Source: Neodiprion pinetum | Taxonomy: Eukaryota > Arthropoda > Insecta > Hymenoptera > Diprionidae | Direction of reading: 5' to 3' | Length of the DNA: 64,000 nucleotides | NCBI RefSeq assembly: GCF_021155775.2 | Contig: NC_060234.1 | Span: 19,430,526-19,494,525 of the forward strand | Shown here: piece by piece, positions 1 to 11,612 of the stretch | Layout: each line of letters starts with the position of its first letter | Position numbering within the stretch: position 1 is the first letter of the stretch | Translations under genes and position numbers: made by a program | The notes under the pieces: model-generated | Databases searched by the model: none | The model's input: only the letters and a program-made list of their open reading frames with translations | Told to the model about the DNA's origin: nothing

Positions 1-304
1 AAAACGGAAAGGTGCTTTGACAGTAATCCTCCCACGGTGGTCACCCTATCCCGGTAGTGGAATAAAAATATTATTACTTTTCTAGATGCTAAGAAACTGT
101 TCCTATCGTTTAAACACGAACAATTTCCATATATTCACAAAAACTGGAACGATAAAGCCGACTTTCGGTCCATCCTAGAATTATTTCATATTCTGGTTCG
201 TCAATGATTCCTGAAGACATCTGTGAAGTCGTTTTTCCGTCACAACCCAAGTTTATGATTCGAGTGGTTGCCCTCAAAAAAGTCATTTTTAATTTTGACT
301 ATCT

Positions 305-327
305 CCCCCCCCCCCCCCCCCCCCCCC
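305..327. repeat. Poly-C run (23 C)
   Basis: An uninterrupted run of 23 C residues. It lies where the related palindromic element near 5.1 kb has a short C-run, so it may be an expanded version of the same site. Confidence 0.95.
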
Positions 328-1289
328 AAATCGGCTCGAAGTAATCAAAAAATAATACTCTAATTTTTTAAGATTTTTAACTCAACTCAAACCCGTGCAC
401 GCCAGAGAATTGATTTAAAGGGAGTAGGCATGGAAATTTTAAAAATATTTTCCTTTTTTTAGTATTCTCTTACTACAATCTCGTCCAAATATTTTGGCGC
501 AAGAAAAACTGACAAATGCGTAAAATTGAGCTCAGGGGGACTAAGAAGGCTTCGATGGTTGAAAATAGGATAAACATTCGATTTGCGTTTATGAATAATT
601 GAAAAATCATGGACGTTTTTGTTATTTATAAGTTGTTTGTCACATTTTTGTGGAAGAGAATCAGTGGCGTACGTAAAAAAATAATAATAAAGCAAGGTGC
701 CGAGTGTTGAAGACAACCGTGCGTTCGGATGTGGTACATATTTACACACGTTTTTCTCCAAATAACGTTTGTTATTACTTTAGCCATGATAACTCAAAAC
801 GCTTTAAGATATTACCTTGATTTTTTTTTTCTCAATTAAAGATATCAACTTCCTCTACAAAGTGAACCAACGTCTGTATAAAAAGAAATCATTATCGTTG
901 TTGTTCATGTTTCGATGTTTTTCAATGTTAGCCGCCACTTTTTTAATTTTAATCTTTTTTCAAAAAGTTTAGGTTCAGTCTGTAGAGGAACATCCCCTGA
1001 GGAGAATGGCGCTTGAAAATTGTCGAAAACTCTAACCGTTCACTCGGAATCGTGGAAATAAGGGAGCAGCGCATGAGACGCGCGGTCTTCTTCATCCGCT
1101 TGTATCTCACTTAAAGATTTATATTTTTTAAACTCGAACCATTGAATTTCATAGCCAAAACTCCAATAAAAACGTTGTAAAAAAGAAAATGTATGTATGT
1201 TGTTTCAGTTCTTCACAAATGCCATTTGAATATCATCCCATTTTCGGCCTATTTTCGCTGCCTACTCTCTTTGCTCCTTTTCCAAGGAA

Positions 1290-1440
1290 ACACTAAATCT
1301 ACGAAACGGATTTCGATGAAGTTTGATATAGAGGGGGAGACACTGATTGCGAATCTGGACTTGAAATTTTGAATTTCAAAATGGCAGATCAAACATGGCG
1401 GACAAACTTCCCAAAAGTCACTTGATATTGCCATTGAATT
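1290..1440. repeat. ATGGCGG-type dispersed repeat, copy 1
   Basis: A segment with the order 'GCGAATCTGGACTTGAAATT', then 'AAAATGGCAGATCAAACATG', then GCGGAC. The same order of motifs recurs near 16930-17160 and 22740-22960. The edges are not defined. Confidence 0.5.
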
Positions 1441-4400
1441 ACTTGAAAAGGTTTTAACGGGGAAATGAACCTTCCAGCGGCACGGGTTGGAGTTGAGATG
1501 AAAGTCTAATCAATGTAAAAGGGCAGCCGCGCTACGTTGTAGATTTTTTTCGGATTTTTCAATTCCAAATCAAAAACGGAACAACTAGAGAATCAGGCAT
1601 TGAAAGATTATAACACAGAATAAAAATCAAACGTTATTCCAATTTCACTATTTGTCGTTTATTTTTTATCATAATTCCAAGGATAATTCCCGACCCGATG
1701 GCTTTGAATTTTCCTCTAACTTTGGTATAATATTTTACTAGATGAAGACGATTTTTTCAAATCTTTTCAGATTCTTAAAAACAATCGGAAGCCAGCTATA
1801 TCCACAGTATGTTTTTGTCATTTTTTATGCATTTGAGAAATGTTTTTTTTGACACGTCCTTTGTGTAAAAAAACTGAGCTTTTCAAAAAAAGTACTCCCT
1901 TCGTTATCAAACCATCGCAAAAGTGAAAAATACCATTTAAAGAAAAAATATCAATTTCAAGCATGAATACCCACTTTTATTTTCAAGTGTATACTATTTT
2001 ATGCTTAGTGAATTACTTCACTACGAAGCTGAAATATTAAGAGTGGGATCTCAATGGCATCATTCATTTCAATAATATTAAAAAAAAAAAAAAAAAATAG
2101 AATACCGGGCATGTTACAATAGTGTATTCAATCCCGGGATTTGAATTAATAAAAAAAACCTCAAATACTGTGTGATAATACGTGTATATTCGCGGAGCCT
2201 AAATTTTTGCAAGCCCTGAGTGCGATCTAGGCTGCTTATTATTGAATATTATTTTGAAATCACACTCTGCAAATTTCCGGCTCATAGTAAAATAAGTTGC
2301 TGAATACAAGAAAACATATTGATTTGAAAATCGAACTGGGTATCCACGCTTTAAGAACGACATTTTTATTCAAGGCGTATTTTTTACCATCTTGAAATGG
2401 TTTAACTACCACGAGAGTATTTTTTTTTCGGCAAGCCCTAAAGTTTTTATATCAAGGATGTGTGTCAAAGAAATTTTTTTCAATCCCCTATTAGGGGCTG
2501 CCCATAAATTACGTAGCTCTATTTTGGATACTCTTGAACCTCCCCCCCCATGTAATCTATTGTGGCTATTTTATAGAGCACCCCCTCCCCCCTCCCAGAA
2601 TGACACGTAGTTAAAAAAAATTATCTATGGAAAAATAATTCAACAAGTGGTTTTGGAAAAACTTTCATTTTAGAATAAATGACGAGACTAGGCACGCGTG
2701 CAAATTGTGAATAACAGGAAAAGATTCGATCGCAGCTTTTTCATGATATTAATATTGCGCGCGGAAAAATGAATCAGAATATATCGATTACGATATCACG
2801 TATTGCAGACTAAGACTTTCCCTAACTTTATGGATAACACCTTACAGGATAAAAAAAAACATGCAGTGGAACGTGCCAATTATCGGTTGTTATTAAAAAT
2901 CTGAAAACTTTGTCGAATCCTATTTATCCAATAGAGTATGCTTTCCAAGTTGGAGAAAAATCGAAAACCGTCGCGCCGAGAATTGTATCCGTAATTAGAA
3001 GAACAACCTATACATGCGTGTACAATTTTATTTCGTCATAAAATTATGTTCACGCTATATACATAAGTTTTCTTATAAGAGGCACCATATATTTATCTAC
3101 CTAGCGCAGGAAAATATGTAAATCCGGCGTTGTCTACCAGCCAAGATGACCAAACGATAAGACGGTAGACAGTAAACGGCATTTTGTACTTTTCACTACA
3201 TATGCAGTAATGAATAAATTACCCCAAAGCTCTGGGACGAGGTGTGGGACCCCATTAGCACCATTCGAAATACGCTGGAAATGCTCAATGCGGACATTTT
3301 GGGCAGTTCGTATCGAGCCCGGCGATGGCATTCGCGAAAAAGCTTAAATAGATTAGTAAAGAATTGTTCTCTAATTTCTTCAGGTAGTCGAGGTTCTTTT
3401 TTGGATGTTTGATAATGAGATTTGAAGATAATTGAAATGTGAAGAAGCTGCCCATTCTTGTTTGATCTCATTTTAGGTTAATTTCTATGCAAGAATAGAT
3501 AGGCTACTACACTTGTCGAGTTTATAGGATCGATCCATAAACTGCACGGAATAGTTAACAATAGTCAACAATAGTTAACAAGAACGCCGTATGGTATGAC
3601 AAAAAAATTTGTAATCTTACGTTGATTCTGTTTATGGCTGATGTCATTGACGAAAGATAGGTAAAGATAGTAGCCAACTCAATGGAGCTTTTTGTAGTTT
3701 GGTGCCAACGAATTGGGCTCAGTTAGGGTCAGATGTAAACAAACACGGACACGCGGCCGAGTCCAGCCACATCTTTTTTCGCGTTACTTTATTACTCAGA
3801 TTTCAATATTTTCATTAAATACTTCACTCTTCGTTAATTAACGCTAAAACGAATCTAACGAAAGTGCAGTATGATAGTCAACGGAAAGAAAAGACTTCAA
3901 TTGAAACTCAATTATATCGTCCGCCAAAACGGCTAAAACGGATGTTCGAACCTTACATAGATGTTCTGACGATTATTAGTGTGGATTTGTGATGAACATG
4001 CGGCTGAATATCGTACATGGTTTTATTCACATCTGGAGTATGGGAGATAAGGGGAAGTTGACACACTTTCCATCATGCTTCAATTCAATGTCTTTACTAT
4101 TGCCAATTTATGTTTGGGCATGACTGAAGTCCTCATGTTTTGGAATAGTAGACATGGCCGCTGATCACAGCTGATTTGATCGGCAGAGATGAACTCAACA
4201 ACTCGATTTTAAAATAGGATTAATAATCGAATCTTGCCAACTTAGAGATATATTAAGGAACATTTTTGTGGAAATAATTGTGCCGCTTACTTTCTGTATT
4301 TACAGATCTTTATCAAAGAATGGTTTTAATATAAGTATGAAAGGCGTGAATTGGTGTTACGCAACCGGGTTCGCAAATTATTGGAAAATGATTGTCTCGT

Positions 4401-5090
4401 ATACGTAGATAATTTGAACCTCAACATCCTGTTTTATATGAATATAGAAAGTGTTCTTCCTCTTCGAGCACATTTGTAAGAATGTCTGTAAGTGTTTACA
4501 TTTTGGTATCTTACGCTTCTTGGTGCGAAGCTCGTAAGACAGTCAATGACCGTCTAATATTGAAAAATTAGTAGTTCAAAAATTATATACGTTTCACATC
4601 CTGTTTTATATCTACATGTCGAAAATATTAATCTGTAATCTGCTTGCGTCATACTGTTTTTTGTTGTTTCGATTCATTTTCCAAATTATGCACCCTGAGG
4701 TTGAGAATATCACTTCAATGCGGCGGTTACTTGTTCAAGGTCTCCTAAATTAGCAGCAGAAAAATCATAGAAACCAATTGGATTGTCGCTTCTGGTTTAC
4801 GTAGCATCTGCACTGTGTTGCAGTAATTTTATCTCTTTGAAACATAGATTTTTATATTATGTTTGATATTTTACTAGCCTGATTCGTACTAAACCTTATG
4901 GAAATTCGTTTAAATGGATGCTATAGTCAGTTTTTACCGATTGAATAAAATGTCATTTATTCTGGCTATTATGCAAGCCTTCAAATCACCGACGTAGAAA
5001 TAACACAGTCAGCGCAAAAGTACAGGCAATGCCGAACGAAAGCATCCAAAAACTTCTTTGTCTAATAACAAGTGGTATTGATTTTTTTTC

Positions 5091-5650
5091 AGACCACCCC
5101 CCAAATCAACTATAAATAATTCAAAAACAATTTCGTAATTCTTTCAGATTTTGATATAAATTCTAACCCGCACCTGTAAATCGATGGACATCACTATTTA
5201 AAATACACCTGTTTCAGATACATTCTCAGCATATAATTTATTGTCTCAATCAATCTGTAATTGCGAAGATTTAGTAAGTATTAATGCTACTATCCGAGAA
5301 AAAATTTACATCATCATACCAACCAATCTCGACGAATTGCACACCCTAGAAATTTGACTTTTTCGTTTTATTTATGAGAAATGCAATTGTCTATATTACC
5401 TGGTATGATGATGTGAATTTTTTCTCAGATAGTAGCACTAATGCTCACTAGAACCTCACATTCATGGATTTTTTCGAACATTATTACTCTTACAGTAAAA
5501 TATATACTAAGAAAGTGTCCGAAAGACGTGTATTTTAAATTGGGAAATCCTTACTCTTACAGGCACGGGTTACAGTTGATATAAAAATCTGAAAAAAATT
5601 GTGAATGGTTTTTCAATTATTTATAGTTGATTTGGTGGGGTGATCCGGAA
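5091..5650. repeat. Long imperfect palindrome (foldback element), arms about 230-250 bp
   Basis: The left arm (about 5091-5320) and right arm (about 5402-5650) are imperfect reverse complements along most of their length. Matching parts include the outer CAAATCAACTATAAATAATT, the AACCCG block, and the inner region ending in CATCATCATACCA on the left and starting TGGTATGATGATG on the right. The loop is about 80 bp. There is no coding potential. This is the structure of a non-autonomous foldback or MITE-like element. The termini and target duplication were not resolved. Confidence 0.75.
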
Positions 5651-7073
5651 TAAATTCGTCAACATTCTAAACGAGGACCACCCTAGTGTATACTCATATA
5701 ATACATGAATGTAAAACACTACCATTACAGATAACCATTTAGACCCAAGTAAGTTTCGTTGCTTTGTATTACTGACACGTACGATAGGTTTGTTTAACTG
5801 ACATTAGCTGTTTACGTCAATTGTGATGTACATATACACTTCGCGGAATTGTAATCATCATTTCATCGTTGATTAACTCAAACCTTATCAAGATCATTTT
5901 GTTACGGTCTCCCCTAAAGACTCACAACGCAGTGTTAAATCTCGTGACGCAATTTCAATGTAGATAAATGACCCGGTAACTACATACGAAGAAAAATTTC
6001 TATCGTGACCCTTGATGGCAAATAACGTTCGATGGTCGTCACGAGGCGTTTTCAACTATCGCTTAAGGTCAGATTTGAATAGCTTAAACAATTTCTTGGA
6101 TATTGATTGGCCACATCGTATCACCTAGCCGTGATATTAAACTTGCTCAACGGGATCCTAGGTGGATCAATTACCTCAGGGACTCCCCCTCCCCCCTCTC
6201 ACCGTAGTACTATAACAACTTTTCTTGAATTTCCTAAAGTTACTTGCAATAACGATCTCATGCAGTTAGGAGAACAATTCATAGTTTCGTTACTATCGTG
6301 TGGAGAGTCGGCTGAAATAATAACGTTTTGTGTGGGTAAGTTTTTATGTAAAATTTCGCAAATTTACGTCAAAGAATTCACTTTTTAATTAGAAGAAAAG
6401 GAACCATTCAAATCGAGTGAATAGCTGACGAAATAAAAATTTTCGGAACTCACTCGTAATCTTCGCCGTTTACTTTCATACCCTTAGACAACGCAACGAG
6501 ATAGGAAAAAAGCAATTAAGTCTGAGACTTGACTGTCCCGTCGAGTATGGAATGACTCAGATCTCGCAAAAATGAGTCTTGAAACGTCTGCAGCGCTGTC
6601 TGGAAGTTACGTTGGTTTCGTAGAATTTCCTAAAATTCGGTTTTGACAACCCTGAGGTTGTATTCTTTTCCGCCGTGCACTTTAATCGAAGAATCTTACG
6701 GATTATAGCCTTAGCAATTTTGTTCCGAATCCGTGCTATTTCTTTTTATCGCTGCGTTGTAGATTTTGTGCTACTTCATTCGTGCACGAAGCTGTGTTGA
6801 GGGGAGCATGGATGCGACTTCACAGATATGGCGATTCTCTCTATCACCTCACCGTACTTTAGCGGGAGGCCAATAAGACTTAGGCGTAACGTGAAGTCAG
6901 TTATTGTAAGTAATTTTTTAAATTCATTGCGAACATTTTGATTAAGGGTTCACGTATCCCGCCACGCGCTGAAAACTGAGTAAATTTGAAAAATTATTAT
7001 AAAGGTTATACGGTGATAAAAAAAATTAAATTGTTGATTTCACATTTCTCATTAACTTTTCAATTGTAAGAAA

Positions 7074-7098
7074 TTTTTTTTTTTTTTTTTTTTTTTTT
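7074..7098. repeat. Poly-T run (25 T)
   Basis: An uninterrupted run of T in AT-rich non-coding DNA. It could be a retro-element tail, but no body was recognised next to it. Confidence 0.9.
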
Positions 7099-8480
7099 CA
7101 ATAATAACATTATTTTTTACGCGTGTAAATGGACTACTGACGAAAACAATGGCGCTACCTTGTCAGCATCATAACTTCACCAAGAATTATTCCTTCTGCA
7201 AAAATTAAAAATAATCTTGTAAAATAATGCAATAGTAATAATTTGATGGAGGAGATTTTTTATTTCAAAAATACAGAACTAACGGTATTTGAAATTTGAG
7301 TGTGCAAATTCAAAAAAAAAAAAAAAACGAGTGTTTAATAATTTATAAAAACTTGTCCAACTAAAAATTTAAAAAAATCTCGCGTCAGACTATAGCGAAA
7401 ATAATGATCAAGATTTGAAAAAGAAAGTTAAAAAATATTTAAAATTGACTGAGTCATCGTACTGACACTGTCTAAAAACATAGTTTCGAGAAAATCGTGT
7501 TCAAAGTTTCTGGTGGGTAGAACATGAACTTATAAGTCTCCCATTCCAGCTTCGTACTGTACACCTTCTTCCTCTTGTATCTACATGTTTTTGATGGTTT
7601 TCTGCAATCTCTTGTCAATTCTAGCTTCTTTAGTGTATTGAAATGATTGTATCCTCGTATATTCTCCTTTGGACGAATACCACGTTGATATTTCGATCTT
7701 TTGCGATCGACGGAACGACGTTGCAACGTTTTACAAATTTTCAAGGAAGCATACAGTTCGTACTCTTTCGATTTTTACTGTAGTCCTTGTGGAATTTAGG
7801 TATGACACCTCTCATTAATTTACGATGATAGACCCTGGAGTCTGGGATAAAAAGCTTTCAGGAAGGATTAGGAAGAAGTTCCTCACTATTGATAAATCGG
7901 TTGGCCTCCTTTTCGGATCCAAATGATAGCAAATTAGTATTAATACTACAACATTACAGCACCTCACGAACCTAGGGATGATGCAAGGAAAGACAACAAA
8001 GATTTAGAGAAAGGACGGAGGTTGCCAAATTCTTATCGACCTTTCTTATCTTATCGTAACCATCAACCGCCACCCGAATGACATGATGAATGAAATGCCG
8101 CACCGCTAGGCAGTCACGTAGCGTAAACCAATAGAGCAATTTCCAGTTATAAGAAGTAACTGCGTTTTTATTACACAAGCTATCCAATTTTTAGTAATAT
8201 ACCTACTGGATCAGGATACTTTACAACATAGATATTGTTATTTAATACAATTAGTTAGTTATAAACCATTCGGGCTGTAGAAAGCGTATTCGCAGGAGTT
8301 CACAAAATCTATCGTCACCATTAAGTTGCGAATTGAAACCCTCGTTTCACCGGATTTCGAAATTTTTATGAAATTGAAGTTAGTAACGTTGCTATAACGA
8401 TGTACGTTTCGGAAAAATATTTACTTCGCACCTTTAGTATTGTTAGAAATCTAGTTAGCCATGACAAACAAAACATACTA

Positions 8481-8605
8481 ATATTGCGGTGCTAATACCG
8501 AAAGAGCTTATACTTATTTACACGCCCTTTTGGCTTTAGATAGCTCTCCAAAGTCAAAAGGACGTAAAATAATTATAAGTACCTTTGACATTAGTACCGC
8601 GATAT
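8481..8605. repeat. Hairpin MITE-like element, 125 bp
   Basis: The left half, starting ATATTGCGGTGCTAAT, is matched by the reverse complement of the right half, ending ATTAGTACCGCGATAT. The pairing continues inward through the TTATACTTATTTACACG-like and CCTTTTGGCTTT-like segments, so nearly the whole length folds on itself with a short loop. No TSD was identified with confidence. Confidence 0.65.
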
Positions 8606-9330
8606 TTTGAACATCCAACACTTGAAAGTCGTTCTAAGATTCCACAATGATGATTTTTCTTCTCGATGTTCCGTTACGTTAACATTACTAACTTCTGCCT
8701 CTTAAATTTTTGCCGCTGTAATGTCGATATTCATTTTAATGCTGCTCAACGAAATTTCTCAAATGTGACACATACGCTCGATCAAACTGATATTACCGTT
8801 TGTTTTCACTTACCAAACAATAAGAGCATAAAATACGCGTCAAACTCACAAAATCGAATACTTATAATGCCGTGGAATTTTTTTTTACGATTACATTAAT
8901 ATTTAGCAGTGTTTCATGTTGGTCATTTTAGTCAGTTAATATTTGTCACCTTGGAGTATCCACCATGGGAGGCTTACTATGGAATTACCGTACACCGGAG
9001 ATAGGAACAAAGAATTTTTCACGATCTAGTACTCCGTTTATGCCGAATGATTTTATTAGGGCGCATGGTAGCTGAATCCAAATTCTGTTTTTTTTTTTGC
9101 AATGCTAAGTTAGTAACATATGAGTAGTATGTGCTTCACAAGCATTACTATTACTTACACAATACTAGGGATAGCTTCGTCATGCTTCTTTGAAAAAAGT
9201 ACCACCACTATTGTTATGGCAAAATAAAAAAAAAAAACGAACGAACAAGTGGTTAATTTGGCCAACTTTGATGGCACCATCCTAAGAACTTTCCGCTGAA
9301 ACCCGTGTCGAACCCATAAAATATTTACCT

Positions 9331-9347
9331 CCCCCCCCCCCCCCCCC
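9331..9347. repeat. Poly-C run (17 C) followed by CA repeats
   Basis: Seventeen C residues, then a short CA-rich stretch. This is simple sequence that creates meaningless open frames on the opposite strand. Confidence 0.95.
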
Positions 9348-11381
9348 GCACAAACACACACACAATGACTAGATATTTATCAAATATTTGATCAAACTTT
9401 ATTTTTTAATGAAAATGTTTGATCCGAAACAATGTCCGCTAATTTTAGTTTCGCAATATCGAGGAAAACACTGTTCTCTACGATATGTATTTGTCAGGAG
9501 GATTACAACTTTGGCGCATTGTCAGACACACTTGTAATTTCATTTCGGTTTTACACTGAGTTTCGTCGCTGGTTGGAGATCAAAAATTATGTCACGTTGA
9601 ACGAAACGACAGCTATATACAGTAGCTGAAATGTAATTTCACTTTGAACCAAGTTCTAATAACCGCGAATTCAGTACATACTTACAAGAAATTCACGTAT
9701 ACGTGTATACAATGGTAAAAAGAAACTGGCGTCTTTGCCGTGTTGGAAGTTTTTGTGACTGTACATATTCTTGACAACATTTAATCCGCGTTGCCTTATT
9801 TTATTTTTATCGCTAATTTTAAGATAGTATGGAGAAAAGATTTTTATCAGTCACAAATTCGTGGATCTTTTTTCAGTTTAGATGCCATTTTATGATTTGT
9901 ATTTACTTACGGAGTTGAAATTTGTAACGTTAATGTAGCGAAGCATTTGTTCAAAAGAATGACTATTTCGAAACTTTAGAACCGTCCGGAGCGCAGTGAA
10001 CTGTTATGGCTAAAACATGAAAAACTTAATATTCACTTTCAAATTTTAACCACGTATTTACTAACGATATCTTTGTACTCGTACAGTACTTATATTTTTA
10101 TGTATGCAATGTATTATTATATCCAGTCGTCTCAAAGGAGACCAAAAGAACCGCAGTTTTTACATACATCTGTTTTTGGCCAATAACATATTTTCATTGC
10201 CGCTATTTCGATATTGGATGTAGTCGAGGTTAAAAATTTTGGTGGTACATTTTTCAGATTCTTAGATCATATTTTACGGCGTACCTATCTTCGTTGTCAA
10301 ACAATTATTTCAATTCCAGTTGTTGACAACACTGAATTTATATAAGCAATTTATCTGTACACGTGCCCTAAATAAAATGGTGTAAATTAAACGGAACCGT
10401 ATTCTGATGATCGATTGACGTTATCTCTGTTTCACGTTGGACCGACAGATTTTCACATAAAAACGTCTTGTTAGTCGTCTTTTTTTTTCTTATTCGCATT
10501 GCACCTGACTACATTAGATCCTTGCTAGCATGCCTTTGTTAAAAATAAAACAATTCTTTCCGAGCATGTTCTTTTTAGTAATAATTTTAACAGATATAAA
10601 TATTTCCAATGAATGACAACGACAGGACATGTGTATAATGAGTACTTATGAAAATTAATCTCTATATGTGGCATTCTACGCCAAATCATCCTGCCTGTGA
10701 CCCCCTGACAATGTAAAATTTTATTTTTACATGTATGATACTCCTTACCCGAAACACTACAAAAAAATTACAACAAAAACTTCACTTACAATCATTTTTT
10801 TATTTTTTTATTTTTTGCCAGTTAGTTGAGCTGTTTCAAAAATGATAATGATTTAATTTTTGAACAACTTTACGCCAATTCTATTTATTCTAGAATGACT
10901 TGAATTTTTCATCAATAAGTTTGACATGAATGGTAGAAAAGTTCTTTCTTGCGGCAATTTTTGTTACGATCTTTCAAAAATCAATAATAAAAGACCACAA
11001 ATAAAAATGAATTATATCGGAATTATTGTGATGGAAAACTTGGATCTCGCTGGAAAAAATTCAAAGTACCGGTATTTCACTCCTGTTTCGGTTCTAAAAT
11101 CATTATTTCACATCATAAAGTTTGCCTAAATATTTTCAAAAATCAAACGATGGATTTTGATATTGAACAGAATAATCTGTGCAAAAATGGCAATCAAAAT
11201 GTTTCTTAGTTTTTCGAATGAGAATTATGATGTAAAGAAAGAAAAAAAATCAGAAGTAGTCAAGGCCACAGACTAGGTGATTTGGAATCGAACAGCCCAT
11301 ATACGGTTACATACAAGAACCATATCCTTTTTCATCGTTTGTGAATGAAAAGATTTATAATCGGTCTTCATTTACATTCAG

Positions 11382-11612
11382 AACATTATTATCTACGGGA
11401 GCAAGAAACAGCAACGAAATAGCAATATATAGACTACCTACTTTAGATCCTGTTTGCGTGGGAGAAGGTGGTCACAGAGACTGGGTATTTGACATGTGTT
11501 GGTTGGACGACGAATTCCTAGTTTCTGGATCAAGAGACACTAAAATGTCGCTATGGCGGATAGACAGCGACTTGGCAGATGCTCCGGACAAGGCGGAAAT
11601 ACCAACCCATAG
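11382..11612 (+). CDS. DCAF12: DCAF12 exon A (first visible)
   Basis: The acceptor ends ...ACATTCAG at 11381 and the donor is AG|GTAAAG after 11612. The exon begins with the third base of an Arg codon, so an upstream exon is required. It encodes a WD40 blade with GHRDWVFDMCWL and SGSRDTKMSLW. Confidence 0.92.

Larger units (their letters stand above)
290..1560. repeat. Possible longer relative of the 5.1-kb palindromic element
   Basis: A segment ending in CAACTCAAACCCGTGC near 383-398 is matched in reverse complement by GCACGGGTTGGAGTTG near 1481-1496. Both resemble the arms of the palindrome at 5091-5650, which carry a C-run, a TTCAGATTTT-like stretch and an AACCCG motif. Everything between the two matches is unexplained. 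The limits are approximate and the relation is inferred from these matches only. Confidence 0.3.
1..11381. other. Gene-poor region upstream of the first visible DCAF12 exon
   Basis: No exon of a known family was recognised on either strand here. The first DCAF12 exon found opens with a splice acceptor, so at least one upstream coding exon exists. I searched this stretch for the residues that precede the visible part in the family and did not find them, so it is probably intron or 5' DNA of that gene. It contains homopolymer runs, a long imperfect palindrome, a small hairpin element and a copy of an ATGGCGG-type dispersed repeat, each listed separately. Short open frames here show no domain or motif. 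Confidence 0.5.

Noticed and set aside
3196..3471. 91-codon open frame on the minus strand resembling a coding exon
   Set aside because: No recognisable family, overlapping frames of similar quality and no convincing splice pair.
9155..9361. Open frame with a glycine run on the minus strand
   Set aside because: It is produced by the poly-C tract at 9331-9347.
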